NCBI RefSeq assembly: GCF_018614915.1
Contig: NZ_JAGGNU010000067.1
Coordinates: forward strand, 1 to 42,851
Direction: 5' to 3'
Origin: Variovorax paradoxus
GTDB lineage: Bacteria; Pseudomonadota; Gammaproteobacteria; Burkholderiales; Burkholderiaceae_C
Length of the DNA stretch: 42,851 nucleotides
Shown: piece after piece, positions 24,180-32,562 of the stretch
Layout of the letters: each line of letters opens with the position of its first letter
Numbering within the stretch: the first letter of the stretch is position 1
Notes under the pieces: generated by a model
The model's input: only the letters and a program-made list of their open reading frames with translations
Database searches by the model: none
What the model was told of the DNA's origin: nothing
Made by a program: the position numbers and the translations under genes

Positions 24180-25154
24180 TCAGGTGAATTTCTGCATGAT
24201 GCGAACGAGCTTCTGCCCGTACTGCGGATCGGTCGCGTAGCCCGCCTTCTGCAGGCCGTGCGCGGCCTCGGCCGGGTCGTCGGTGGCGAGCACGTTGGCG
24301 TAGCGCGGGTTGCGCGTGATGAACTTCGCGTAGTCGGTGAAGGCCTCGTCGTAGGAGCCGTAGGCCCTGAACCTGGCGCGCACCTTCTGCGGCTCGCCGT
24401 CGACGTACTCGGTGGTCGTGGTCTCCACCACCGGGCCCTTCCAGCTGCGGTCGGCCTTGATGCCGAACAGGTTGAAGCTCTGCGTGCCGTCGTCGGCGCG
24501 GATCTCGCGCTTGCCCCAGCCCGATTCGAGCGCGGCCTGCGCCAGGATCAGCGGCGCCGGCACGCCGCTGGCCTCGCTCGCCGCCTGCGCGGAGCCGCCC
24601 ATGCGGTCGACGAAGCTGTCGACCTGGCCTTGCAACGAGGCCATGGCGGAGGGCGACGGCCGTCCGCTGCCGTTGTTCTGGTACACGCTCAGGTCCACCG
24701 GCGTCGACCGACGGCTCGCCACCGTGCCCTGCACGGGCGCGGAGCCGAGCGGAATGCCCGCATCCGGCTTCAGCGGAAAGCCCGCCGGCCTGTCGAGCGG
24801 CATCGGCCCGGCCTCGCCGTCGTCGGCAGCGCCTGCCGCCGCGCCGCGGCTCAGCTGCGCCAGCATCGCCTCGGCCAGGCCGACGCCGCGGCCCGAGAGG
24901 TTCTGCGAAAGCTGCTGGTCGAGCATGGACATGTAGACCTTCTCGTTCTGGCTCTCCAGCAGGCCGCTGGACGGCGTGGCCTGCCGCATGCTCTTCAGCA
25001 CCATGTTCATGAACAGCGCCTCGAACTGGCGCGAGACCTGTTTCAGGCCTTCTTCGGGCGAGCTGCGCACGGTGCGGCGCAGCGCGTCGACGCCCTGGAC
25101 GTCGAGCGCGAAGCGCTGGTCGAGCGCGCCATTTCTGCTCTCCGGAATTGCCAT
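24180..25154 (-). CDS. flgJ: Flagellar rod cap and peptidoglycan hydrolase FlgJ
   Basis: 324 residues, start at the ATG at 25154. The N-terminal rod-cap domain (residues about 28-100: FEALFMNMVLKSMRQATPSS, then LDQQLSQNLSGRGVGLAEAM) is joined by a low-complexity linker (about 105-170) to a C-terminal N-acetylglucosaminidase domain (about 172-322). The latter has LILAQAALESGWGK, with E210 at the place of the catalytic glutamate, and SFNLFGIKADRSWKGP. It caps the growing rod in the periplasm and opens the wall for it. In typical gene order flgK would follow; here cheW copy 2 does. A composite repeat fills most of the 225 bases between flgI and flgJ. Confidence 0.95.
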   Translation of the reverse strand: MAIPESRNGALDQRFALDVQGVDALRRTVRSSPEEGLKQVSRQFEALFMNMVLKSMRQATPSSGLLESQNEKVYMSMLDQQLSQNLSGRGVGLAEAMLAQLSRGAAAGAADDGEAGPMPLDRPAGFPLKPDAGIPLGSAPVQGTVASRRSTPVDLSVYQNNGSGRPSPSAMASLQGQVDSFVDRMGGSAQAASEASGVPAPLILAQAALESGWGKREIRADDGTQSFNLFGIKADRSWKGPVVETTTTEYVDGEPQKVRARFRAYGSYDEAFTDYAKFITRNPRYANVLATDDPAEAAHGLQKAGYATDPQYGQKLVRIMQKFT

Positions 25155-25204
25155 CTCAAGTCTCCACAGCGCGCAACGCGGCCGGCGAAGCCAGGCCCGT
25201 TCGG

Positions 25205-25371
25205 GGAACACCGCGGAACCGGCTTTGCCGGGCCGCTGGTGTTGCCCCCGGTGAGGGCTGAAGGCCGACGGCTCCAAGCCTGCCTGCGCAGGCTTGGACG
25301 GCCTGAAGGGCCAAGGCCTCTGGCCGCGGCACGTTGGGCGGCCACACGAAGTGGGCCAACCTGGGGGAGAG
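25205..25371 (-). repeat. Short intergenic repeat, copy 2, with about 75-base extra segment
   Basis: The outer parts (25205-25257 and 25337-25371) match copies 1 and 3. Between them is an extra segment not present in the other two, holding a perfect 11-base inverted repeat with a 4-base loop at 25273-25298 (TCCAAGCCTGC / GCAGGCTTGGA). It lies in the flgI-flgJ gap. Copies 1 and 3 have a simple GGGGT run at the junction, so either the segment was inserted here or the short form is a deletion. Confidence 0.85.
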
Positions 25372-25379
25372 CTCGCCCA

Positions 25380-26489
25380 TCAGATGATTTCCAGTTCGGC
25401 GCGCAGCGCGCCGGCCGTCTTCATTGCCTGCAGGATCGATACCAGGTCTGCGGGATTCGCGCCCAGGCTGTTGAGCCCCTTGATCACGTCCGACAGCGAC
25501 GCGCCGCCGCGCACCATCTGCAGCGCGCCGCCGCCCTGGGCGACCGAGATCTGCGAGGTCTGGGTGACGACTGTGCTGCCGCCAGAGAAGGGACCGGGCT
25601 GGCTGATCACCGGCTCGGTGTTGATGACCACCGAGAGGTTGCCGTGCGCCACCGCGCAGTCGTTGACGCGCACCGCCTGGTTCATGACCACCGACCCGGT
25701 GCGCGCATTGATCACCACGCGCGCCACCGCCTGGGTGGGCGTGACTTCGAGTCCTTCGAGGCGCGCCAGGAAGCCGACGCGTTCCTGCGGCTCGGGCGCG
25801 CGCACGCGGATCACGCGGGCGTCCATCGCATCGGCGGTGCCGGCGCCGAACTGGCGATTGATCGCGTCGACCGTGCGCTGTGCGGTGCCGAAGTCGGAAC
25901 GGTTGAGCTCCAGCGTCAACGTGCCCTCGCTGCCGACCGGCGCCTCGACGCTGCGCTCGACCAGCGCGCCACCGGGAATGCGGCCCGAGCTGAGCTGGTT
26001 GATCTGCACCTTGCTGCCGCTGGCCGAGGCGCCGGCGCCGCCGACCACCATGTTGCCCTGTGCGATCGCATAGGTTGCGCCGTCCACGCCCTTGAGCGGC
26101 GTCATCAGCAGGGTGCCGCCGCGCAGGCTCTTGGCGTTGCCCATCGAGGACACCGTCACGTCGATGTTCTGCCCCGGCCGCGCGAAGGAAGGCAGCGTGG
26201 CCGTGACCATCACGGCCGCCACGTTCTTCAGCTGCATGTTGACGCCGGCCGGGATGGTGATGCCGAGCTGCTGCAGCATGTTGTTGAGGCTCTGCGTCGT
26301 GAACGGCGTCTGCATGGTCTGGTCGCCGGTGCCGTCGAGGCCGACCATCAGGCCGTAGCCGATCAGCGGGTTGTCGCGCACGCCCTGGATGCTGGCCAGC
26401 TCCTTCAGCCGCTCGGCCTGCGCGGGCGACGACAGAGCGACGGCGCACAGGGCCGAAAAGATGCAGCGCCGGAAAAATTTGAGGTTCAT
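25380..26489 (-). CDS. flgI: Flagellar P-ring protein FlgI
   Basis: 369 residues with a cleavable Sec signal peptide (MNLKFFRRCIFSALCAVAL, cleavage after SPAQA at about residue 25). The mature protein begins ERLKELASIQGVRDNPLIGYG, the family hallmark, with GLDGTGDQ and TPFTTQSLNNMLQQLG next. The full-length match runs to the end (NPADLVSILQAMKTAGALRAELEII). It assembles into the P ring around the rod in the peptidoglycan layer, with FlgA as chaperone. The start is two bases after the flgH stop, so coupled translation is likely. Confidence 0.97.
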   Translation of the reverse strand: MNLKFFRRCIFSALCAVALSSPAQAERLKELASIQGVRDNPLIGYGLMVGLDGTGDQTMQTPFTTQSLNNMLQQLGITIPAGVNMQLKNVAAVMVTATLPSFARPGQNIDVTVSSMGNAKSLRGGTLLMTPLKGVDGATYAIAQGNMVVGGAGASASGSKVQINQLSSGRIPGGALVERSVEAPVGSEGTLTLELNRSDFGTAQRTVDAINRQFGAGTADAMDARVIRVRAPEPQERVGFLARLEGLEVTPTQAVARVVINARTGSVVMNQAVRVNDCAVAHGNLSVVINTEPVISQPGPFSGGSTVVTQTSQISVAQGGGALQMVRGGASLSDVIKGLNSLGANPADLVSILQAMKTAGALRAELEII

Positions 26490-26491
26490 GG

Positions 26492-27259
26492 TCAGAACGG
26501 CATCACATTGAGGAAGAAGCGCTGCATCCAGCCCATGTGCTGGGCTTCGTCGATGTAGCCCTTGGCCGTGTATTCGATGCGCGCGTCGGCCACCAGGGTC
26601 GAGGGCACGGTGTTGCTGCCGGAGACGGTGCGCGGGTTCACCACGCCCGAGAAGCGGATGAACTCGGTGCCCTGGTTGATGCCCATCTGCTTCTCGCCGG
26701 ACACCAGCAGATTGCCGTTGGGCATCACATCCACCACCGTGACGGTGATCACGCCGTTGAAGGTGTTGTTGGCGTTGGCGCCGCCCTTGGCGCTCAGCAC
26801 GTTGTTGCCCGAGAGCTTGGCGTCCTGGTCGTCCAGGAGGCCGCCGATGAGCTTCGGAATCGTCGGGAAGGCGGCCGTGAGGCTGCCGCTGCGACTCGCG
26901 TTGGCGCCCGAGTTCTTGCTCGCGTTCACCCGCTCGCTGATGACGATGGTCAGGATGTCGCCGACGTTGCGCGGCCGGCGGTCCTCGAACAGCGCATTGG
27001 CACCGGGCCCGTCGCGGAAGATCGCGCCGTTGGCGCGCGGCGCCGGCAGCCCGGCGTAGTTGCTGGCGCGCGCCGTCATCGGCTGGTGCACCAGCGGCTC
27101 GCGCGGGATCTGCGCGCAGCCCGTGGCGAACAAAAGCCCGAGCAGCGCCACCAAGCCCCTTCCAGGGACACCGCGGAACCGGCTTTGCCGGGCCGCTGGT
27201 GTCGCCCCCGGCGAGGGGGTGAGCGGCCACACGAAGTGGGCCAACCTGGGGGAGGTCAT
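26492..27259 (-). CDS. flgH: Flagellar L-ring lipoprotein FlgH with repeat-derived N-terminus
   Basis: 255 residues. The recognisable lipoprotein signal (GRGLVALLGLLFATGC, with the acylated cysteine at C48) and the FlgH body (VGDILTIVISERVNASKNSG, then FSGVVNPRTVSGSNTVPS, ending FFLNVMPF) are complete. The ATG at 27259 overlaps the flgG stop by four bases (ATGA), but residues 2 to about 32 are encoded by repeat copy 3 (27165-27255). The basic residues before the hydrophobic core (RQSRFRGVPGR) come largely from the repeat. A GTG eight codons before the core's end, after GGAAGGGG, is an alternative start, but would leave a signal too short and uncharged. FlgH forms the L ring in the outer membrane. 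Confidence 0.93.
   Translation of the reverse strand: MTSPRLAHFVWPLTPSPGATPAARQSRFRGVPGRGLVALLGLLFATGCAQIPREPLVHQPMTARASNYAGLPAPRANGAIFRDGPGANALFEDRRPRNVGDILTIVISERVNASKNSGANASRSGSLTAAFPTIPKLIGGLLDDQDAKLSGNNVLSAKGGANANNTFNGVITVTVVDVMPNGNLLVSGEKQMGINQGTEFIRFSGVVNPRTVSGSNTVPSTLVADARIEYTAKGYIDEAQHMGWMQRFFLNVMPF
27165..27255 (-). repeat. Short intergenic repeat, copy 3, read in frame by flgH
   Basis: Begins GGGACACCGCGG and ends CAACCTGGGGGAGG on the plus strand. It matches copy 1 with few substitutions (GTGTCGCCCCCGGCGAGG here against GTGTTGCCCCCGGTGAGG). It starts directly behind the ATG of flgH and runs to just before the lipoprotein signal core. It has no stop codon in the flgH frame. Confidence 0.85.
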
Positions 27260-28038
27260 AGTTGCGCGAGGCGCTGGAGCATCTGGTCCGAAGTCTGCAC
27301 CGCCTTGCTGTTGATCTCGTACGCACGCTGGGTCGCGATCATGTTGACCAGCTCTTCCACCACGTTGACGTTCGAGGCCTCGGTGTAGCCCTGGCTCAGG
27401 ATGCCGGCGCCTTCGAGGCCCGGGTTCAGCTGGTTGGGCGCGCCCGAGGAGTCGGTCTCGGCATAGAGGTTCTCGCCCAGGCTCTGCAGGCCGGCCGGGT
27501 TGAGGAAGGTGGCGAGCTGCAGCTGGCCGACCTGCACCGTGGCCGTGCTGCCGGCCTGCGTGACCGAGACCATGCCGTCGCGGCCGACGGTCATGCTGGT
27601 CGCGTTCTGCGGGATCGTGATGGCGGGCTGGATCAGGAAGCCGCTGGCCGTGACGAGCTGGCCGTCGCGGTCGGTCTGGAAGGAGCCGTCGCGCGTGTAC
27701 GAGGTGGTGCCGTCGGGCATCAGGATCTGGAAGAAACCGGCGCCGTTGATCGCGACGTCCTTCGGGTTGTCGGTCTTGGTCATGTTGCCCTGCGCATGGA
27801 TGCGCTCGGTCGCGACCACGTGCACGCCGGTGCCGACCTGCAGGCCCGAAGGCAGGCGCGTCTGGTCCGAGGTCTGGCCGCCGACCTGGCGCAGGTTCTG
27901 GTACATCAGGTCCTCGAACACGGCGCGGCTGCGCTTGAAGCCGGTGGTGCCGACGTTGGCCAGGTTGTTCGACACCACGTCGAGCTGGGTCTGCTGGGCG
28001 TCGAGGCCGGTCTTGGCGATGTAGAGCGAGCGCATCAT
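27256..28038 (-). CDS. flgG: Flagellar distal rod protein FlgG
   Basis: 260 residues, the usual length. N-terminal rod/hook signature MMRSLYIAKTGLDAQQTQLD and VSNNLANVGTTGFKRSRAVF, central PDGTTSYTRDGSFQTDRDG, and C-terminal NVNVVEELVNMIATQRAYEINSK followed by the terminal helix. It builds the distal rod that passes through the P and L rings. The stop overlaps the flgH ATG by four bases. It follows flgF by 24 bases. Confidence 0.97.
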   Translation of the reverse strand: MMRSLYIAKTGLDAQQTQLDVVSNNLANVGTTGFKRSRAVFEDLMYQNLRQVGGQTSDQTRLPSGLQVGTGVHVVATERIHAQGNMTKTDNPKDVAINGAGFFQILMPDGTTSYTRDGSFQTDRDGQLVTASGFLIQPAITIPQNATSMTVGRDGMVSVTQAGSTATVQVGQLQLATFLNPAGLQSLGENLYAETDSSGAPNQLNPGLEGAGILSQGYTEASNVNVVEELVNMIATQRAYEINSKAVQTSDQMLQRLAQL

Positions 28039-28062
28039 GATGGATGGGTCCTTCGAAGAGGG

Positions 28063-28806
28063 TTAGCCGTAGGCAAGTAACTTGTTGGCCGACTGCGCGT
28101 TGGTGTCCGCGGTCTGCATCGACTTCATGTGCATCTCGAAGCTGCGCGCCTGCGCGATCATCGAAACCATGGCTTCGACCGCGTTGACGTTGCTGCCCTC
28201 GACCACGCCGCTGGCCACCGTCACGGCCGCATCGGCCTCGGCCGGCGGCAGGCCTTCGCGCATGCGAAAGAGCCCGTCGTCGCCGCGCACGAGGTCGGCA
28301 CTCGGCGGGTTGACCAGCTTCAGCCGGCCCACTTCGGCCACGCCGACCAGCGGGTCGCCGGCGCCGCGCGCGGTGACGGCGCCGTTGGGATCGATCTGCA
28401 CGGTGGAGCCGGGCGGCACCACCAGTGCGCCGCCCTCGCCGACCACCGGCCGCGCGCCCATGGTCAGGAGCTGGCCGTCGGCGCCGACCTGCAGGTTGCC
28501 GACGCGCGTGTAGGCTTCGCCGCCGTCGGGCGTCTGCACCACGAGCCAGCCGTCGCCCTTCACCGCGACGTCGAGCGCGCGGCCGGTCTCCGTCATCGGA
28601 CCGTGGCTGAAGTCGGCGCCGGGCGTGGTGGCGGCGACGAAGGCGCGCGTGGGCGATTCCTCGCCGACCACCGGCACCGCGCGAAAGCTGTTGACCTGCG
28701 CGCGAAAGCCCGGCGTCGAGACGTTCGCCATGTTGTTGGCGACCGAGGCCTGCTGCTCCATGGCCTGCTTGGCGCCGCTCATGGCGACATACAGCATGCG
28801 GTCCAT
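28063..28806 (-). CDS. flgF: Flagellar proximal rod protein FlgF
   Basis: 247 residues, typical length. N-terminus MDRMLYVAMSGAKQAMEQQA and VANNMANVSTPGFRAQVNSF; the C-terminus has a NVNAVEAMVSMIAQARSFEM helix and ends NKLLAYG. It shows the FlgF/FlgG rod-protein plan with a central beta domain. It follows flgE by 7 bases on the same strand. Part of the proximal rod, exported by the flagellar type III system. Confidence 0.96.
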   Translation of the reverse strand: MDRMLYVAMSGAKQAMEQQASVANNMANVSTPGFRAQVNSFRAVPVVGEESPTRAFVAATTPGADFSHGPMTETGRALDVAVKGDGWLVVQTPDGGEAYTRVGNLQVGADGQLLTMGARPVVGEGGALVVPPGSTVQIDPNGAVTARGAGDPLVGVAEVGRLKLVNPPSADLVRGDDGLFRMREGLPPAEADAAVTVASGVVEGSNVNAVEAMVSMIAQARSFEMHMKSMQTADTNAQSANKLLAYG

Positions 28807-28813
28807 GGGGATC

Positions 28814-30028
28814 TCAGCGGATGTTGATCAGCGTCTGCACGACCTGATCCTGCGTCTTCACCGTCTGCGCGTTGGCCTGGTAGCTGCGCTGGGCGACGAT
28901 CAGGTTGACCAGCTCGGAGGTGAGGTCGACGTTGGAGGCCTCCAGCGAGCCCGAGGCGAGCGAGCCCTGCTTGGTGCCCGCGCCCGGGGTGCCGGTGAGC
29001 GCCTGGCCCGAGGCCTGCGTCTCGGCCCAGACGTTGTTGCCCTTGGGCTCCAGGCCGTTCGGGTTGGCGAAGCTCGACAGCACCACCTGGCCCAGCAGCT
29101 GGGTCTGCTCGTTGGAGAACTTGCCGGTGATGGTGCCGTCGGGATTGATCGAGAAGGCGGTCAGCGAGCCGGAGGTGTAGCCGTCCTGCTTGAGCTCGTT
29201 GATCGCGTTGGCGTTGCCGAACTGCGTGGTGCCGGAGAGGTCGACCGTGATGTTGAGCGGCGCCGAGCCGTTGGGGAAGGTCATGGCCGGCAGCGCGATG
29301 GTGCCGCCGGCGGGCGTCAGCAGCTTGCCGTTGGCGTCGAAGCTCATGGTCGAGATCGGCGCGCCGGCGTTGAGTGCCGTGCCGTCGGCTGCGCCGTAGA
29401 CGTTCCAGGCGTTGGCGCCGGTCTTCACGAAATAGACGCCCAGCTCGTGCGGATTGCCGAGCGAGTCGTAGACGGGGCCGATCGAGTTCGCATAGTTGTA
29501 GGTGTCCGAGTCGGTCACGTTGAGCGGCGTCTTGGTCGGCGTCGTCTGGCGCGAGTCGAGGTTGAACTCGGTCTTCACGCCGGTGGTCGCCTTCGGGTCC
29601 ATCGCGGTGGTCGGGATGCGGATCGGCGACGGTGTGCCGCCGTCGAGCCCGCCGGTGGCCGAGACGCCGAAGCCGGTCAGCCGCAGGCCGGCGGCGTTGA
29701 CGATGTAGCCGTCTTCGTTCTTGGTGAACTGGCCGTTGCGCGAGTACATCACCTCGCCGCTGGGACTGGAGAGGCGGAAGAAGCCGTCGCCGTTGAGGAT
29801 GGCCACGTCCAGCGGGCGGCTGCTGGTCTGCGTCACGCCCTGCGTGAAGTTCTGCACCACGCCGGACACCGAGGCGCCCAGGCCGATGCGCGAGCCGGCA
29901 TACACGTCCTGGAAGGTCGCGGCGGCCGACTTGTAGCCCACGGTGCCCGAGTTGGCGATGTTGTTGCCGATGACGTCGAGGTTGGCGGCAGCCACGGACA
30001 GGCCGCTGATACCCTGGGAAAAACTCAT
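28814..30028 (-). CDS. flgE: Flagellar hook protein FlgE
   Basis: 404 residues, start at the ATG at 30028 (MSFSQGISGLSVAAANLDVI). The N-terminal signature GNNIANSGTVGYKSAAATFQ is followed by a long beta-rich domain (residues about 80-330), and the C-terminus has SNVDLTSELVNLIVAQRSYQ and ends QVVQTLINIR. It polymerises under FlgD into the hook that links rod and filament. It lies 82 bases after flgD and 7 before flgF. Confidence 0.97.
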   Translation of the reverse strand: MSFSQGISGLSVAAANLDVIGNNIANSGTVGYKSAAATFQDVYAGSRIGLGASVSGVVQNFTQGVTQTSSRPLDVAILNGDGFFRLSSPSGEVMYSRNGQFTKNEDGYIVNAAGLRLTGFGVSATGGLDGGTPSPIRIPTTAMDPKATTGVKTEFNLDSRQTTPTKTPLNVTDSDTYNYANSIGPVYDSLGNPHELGVYFVKTGANAWNVYGAADGTALNAGAPISTMSFDANGKLLTPAGGTIALPAMTFPNGSAPLNITVDLSGTTQFGNANAINELKQDGYTSGSLTAFSINPDGTITGKFSNEQTQLLGQVVLSSFANPNGLEPKGNNVWAETQASGQALTGTPGAGTKQGSLASGSLEASNVDLTSELVNLIVAQRSYQANAQTVKTQDQVVQTLINIR

Positions 30029-30110
30029 GATCGATCCTTCTATTTCAGTGCGATGAAGAAACGGCTTGCAGCGCGAAGGCCTTGGCCGAGGGGGAGGACG
30101 TGCGCAACGC

Positions 30111-30797
30111 TCAGAGGAACATGCGGACGTCGGCCAGCGTGATGCTGCGGCCCGAGGCCAGCTCGAGCGTGACGCCGCTGGTGCCCTGCTTGACCGCAGC
30201 CACCTGCGCGAAGGTGAGCGCGGTCGCGTCCACCTTGGTTCCGTTGTTGTCGGCCGCGACGGTGAAGGTGTAGGCGCCGGCCGGCGCGACCTTGCCATCG
30301 TCGGTCTTGCCGTCCCAGGTGACGGCATTGACGCCTTCGGCCATCGAGCCGAGCGAGAGGGTGCGCACCGTGTTGCCGGCGGCGTCGAGGATCTTCACCT
30401 CGACATCTCCAGCCGAGCCCGGCAGCTGCACCGCGAAGGGCACGACGGCGGGGTCTTCGCCTTCTTTCGGCGTCGTGGTGGCGATCTCGTTGCCGGGCGA
30501 GAGAACGTTGTAGCCGATCAGCGATGCCGCCTGCAGCACCTGGTTGGTGCCGGTCTGGTTCACCAGGCCGGAGAGTGTGCTGTTGAGCTTCTCGATGCCG
30601 CTCACGGTGCTCATCTGCGCGAGCTGCGAGGTGAGCTCGGCGTTCTGCATCGGGTTGAGCGGATCCTGGTTGTTCAGCTGCGTCACCAGCAGCTTGAGAA
30701 AGCGCTGCTCGCTGTCGGGGCCGCTCACGTTGCTGCTGTTGTTCTGCGTCGTGTTGCCGCTCGCGCCATTGATGGCGAGGGAGTCGTCGATGGCCAT
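30111..30797 (-). CDS. flgD: Flagellar hook-capping protein FlgD
   Basis: 228 residues. The N-terminal region has the export and cap signature RFLKLLVTQLNNQDPLNPMQ and NAELTSQLAQMSTVSGIEKL (residues about 32-72). A C-terminal FlgD Ig-like/Tudor domain contains NAVTWDGKTDDGKVAPAGAY (about 160-180), ending ITLADVRMFL. It caps the growing hook so that FlgE can polymerise and is absent from the finished flagellum. It follows flgC by 27 bases. Confidence 0.96.
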   Translation of the reverse strand: MAIDDSLAINGASGNTTQNNSSNVSGPDSEQRFLKLLVTQLNNQDPLNPMQNAELTSQLAQMSTVSGIEKLNSTLSGLVNQTGTNQVLQAASLIGYNVLSPGNEIATTTPKEGEDPAVVPFAVQLPGSAGDVEVKILDAAGNTVRTLSLGSMAEGVNAVTWDGKTDDGKVAPAGAYTFTVAADNNGTKVDATALTFAQVAAVKQGTSGVTLELASGRSITLADVRMFL

Positions 30798-30824
30798 GGT
30801 TCCTGCTTCTTCTTGGGGTGGGAT

Positions 30825-31241
30825 TTACTGGCCGATGGTCAACGTCTTGACCATCAGCGTCTTGGCGGTGTTGAGCACCTCGACGTTGGCCTGGTAGCTG
30901 CGCGAGGCGGAGATCATGTTGGCCATCTCCTCCACCACGTTGACGTTGGGCATGGTCACGTAGCCGGCGGGATTGGCATGCGGGTTCTTCGGGTCGTAGA
31001 CCATCTTCATGGGCGAGGGGTCTTCCACCACGCCCGCGACCCTGACGCCGCCGATGTCCTGCTGCCCCGAGCCCGCAACCTCGAAGACGATCTGCTTGGC
31101 GCGGTAGGGCTGGCCGTCCGGGCCGGCCACGCTCTCGGCATTGGCCAGGTTGCTCGCGGTCACGTTCATGCGCTGCGACTGCGCGGCCATGGCGGAGCCC
31201 GCCACGTTGAAGATGTTCATGGAAGCGCTGGGCAGGGGCAT
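30825..31241 (-). CDS. flgC: Flagellar proximal rod protein FlgC
   Basis: 138 residues from the ATG at 31241, chosen for its AGGAG ribosome site with a 7-base spacer. The inner ATG at 31220 (MNIFNVAGSAMAAQSQRMNV) has none. The rod signature TASNLANAESVAG is followed by DPSPMKMVYDPKNPHANPAG, and the C-terminus has NVNVVEEMANMISASRSYQA and ends LMVKTLTIGQ. Exported proximal rod component, 10 bases after flgB. Confidence 0.96.
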   Translation of the reverse strand: MPLPSASMNIFNVAGSAMAAQSQRMNVTASNLANAESVAGPDGQPYRAKQIVFEVAGSGQQDIGGVRVAGVVEDPSPMKMVYDPKNPHANPAGYVTMPNVNVVEEMANMISASRSYQANVEVLNTAKTLMVKTLTIGQ

Positions 31242-31251
31242 GCTCGAACTC

Positions 31252-31656
31252 CTACTGCACTGCCGAGAGCAGCGACTTGATCTTGGCGCTGAGCACCGTG
31301 AGGTTGGCCTCGTAGCGCAGCGCGTTGTCGGCGAAGTTGATGCGCTCGGCATCCATCTCGACGGTGTTGCCGTCGATGCTGGACTGGCTGGGCACGCGGT
31401 AGAGCAGATCGGCATCGGGCAGCGCCGACGCCTCGGCCTGCAGATGGCGCGCGGAGGTGGCGGAGAGCGTCACCGACTGCGCGGCGCGGCCCTGTTCCAC
31501 GGCTTGCGAGAGCCGGCTGGCGAAATCGAAGTCACGCGCCTTGTAGTTGGGCGTGTCGGCATGGGCGATGTTGGCGGCCAGCACCTCCTGGCGCTGCGCC
31601 CGGAGGTTGAGTGCTTCGCGGTTGAAGCGAAGCGCCGCATCCAGCTTGTCGATCAT
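31252..31656 (-). CDS. flgB: Flagellar proximal rod protein FlgB
   Basis: 134 residues, ATG at 31656 (MIDKLDAALRFNREALNLRA). It has the N-terminal rod signature VLAANIAHADTPNYKARDFD and the C-terminal GNTVEMDAERINFADNALRY and NLTVLSAKIKSLLSAV, with an expected length near 134. First gene of the minus-strand flgB-J series. It diverges from flgA across a 164-base gap that must hold the early promoters; no confident promoter could be picked there. Confidence 0.96.
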   Translation of the reverse strand: MIDKLDAALRFNREALNLRAQRQEVLAANIAHADTPNYKARDFDFASRLSQAVEQGRAAQSVTLSATSARHLQAEASALPDADLLYRVPSQSSIDGNTVEMDAERINFADNALRYEANLTVLSAKIKSLLSAVQ

Positions 31657-31820
31657 GTGGTTCCATCGTTTGGAGGCGTCGCGTCCCGGCAGGGCATGGC
31701 GACTGATGGAAAGCGAGTCTATGCACGGGTGGTGTTTGCAATGGGCCGAACAAAGGGGCATTTGGGGTGCACTTCGCACCTTCGGGTCCGGGGCTGCATT
31801 CCTAGAATCACCCGGCACCG

Positions 31821-32522
31821 ATGATGGAAAACGCCCGCCTTCTCGCCCGACTCCTCCTGTTCATGCTGCCCGCGCTGGCGGCCGGCGCCGCCACGGCCGC
31901 GCCGCTGGCCGGCGATGCGCGCGAAGTGGTCGACAAGTTCCTGCAGGTGCAGGCCGCCGGCCTGCCGGGCAAGGTGCGCATCAGCGTGGCGGCGCCGGGC
32001 TCCGGCGCGCTGCCGCCTTGCGACGCGCTCGAGGCCTTCCTGCCGCAGGGCGCCTTGGCCTGGGGCCGGGTCTCGGTCGGCCTGCGCTGCCGCAGCGACG
32101 CCCGGCCCTGGACGCGCTACGTGCAGGCCCATGTCGCGGTCGAGGGCCGCTATGTGGTGGCAGCGCGCGCGATCGATGCCGGCCAGGCCCTGGGCGCCGG
32201 CGATCTTGCCGAACGCACGGGCGATCTCAGCGCCCTGCCGCGCTCGGTCGTGACCGACGCCACCGAGCTCAAGGGCGTGGTGGCCGTCAACCGCATCGCC
32301 GCCGGCGCGCCCGTGCGGCGCGAACTGGTGCGCGGCGTGGTCGTGATCCAGCAGGGCCAGACGGTGCAGGTCATCGCCGGGGGGCCGGGCTTCACCGTCA
32401 GCACCGAGGCCCGCGCCATGACTCGCGCGGAGGTCGGCGCGATGGTGCAGGCCAAGACCCGGGACGGGCGCCTGGTCAGCGGCGTGGCAGACGAGGACGG
32501 GCAGGTCCGGCTGTCGCAGTAG
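31821..32522 (+). CDS. flgA: Flagellar P-ring assembly chaperone FlgA
   Basis: 233 residues with a signal peptide (MMENARLLARLLLFMLPALA, cleavage near ATAAP at about residue 27). The C-terminal SAF-like domain, about residues 105-230, carries YVVAARAIDAGQALGAGDL, a GVVAVNRIAAGAPVRREL block and VIQQGQTVQVIAGGPGFTVS. The start may be either of two adjacent ATG codons (31821 or 31824). It escorts FlgI in the periplasm for P-ring assembly. Divergent from flgB and followed by flgM behind its own FliA promoter. Confidence 0.93.
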   Translation: MMENARLLARLLLFMLPALAAGAATAAPLAGDAREVVDKFLQVQAAGLPGKVRISVAAPGSGALPPCDALEAFLPQGALAWGRVSVGLRCRSDARPWTRYVQAHVAVEGRYVVAARAIDAGQALGAGDLAERTGDLSALPRSVVTDATELKGVVAVNRIAAGAPVRRELVRGVVVIQQGQTVQVIAGGPGFTVSTEARAMTRAEVGAMVQAKTRDGRLVSGVADEDGQVRLSQ

Positions 32523-32562
32523 CTGTCGCCAAGCCCTGACGTTCCGCCCTGAAATTCCACCC

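Noticed and set aside
31657..31820. Sigma-54 or FlhDC-type promoter between flgB and flgA
   Set aside because: No TGGCAC-N5-TTGC match and no convincing FlhDC box was found. TAGAAT near 31803 is a possible -10 for flgA but lacks a good -35.
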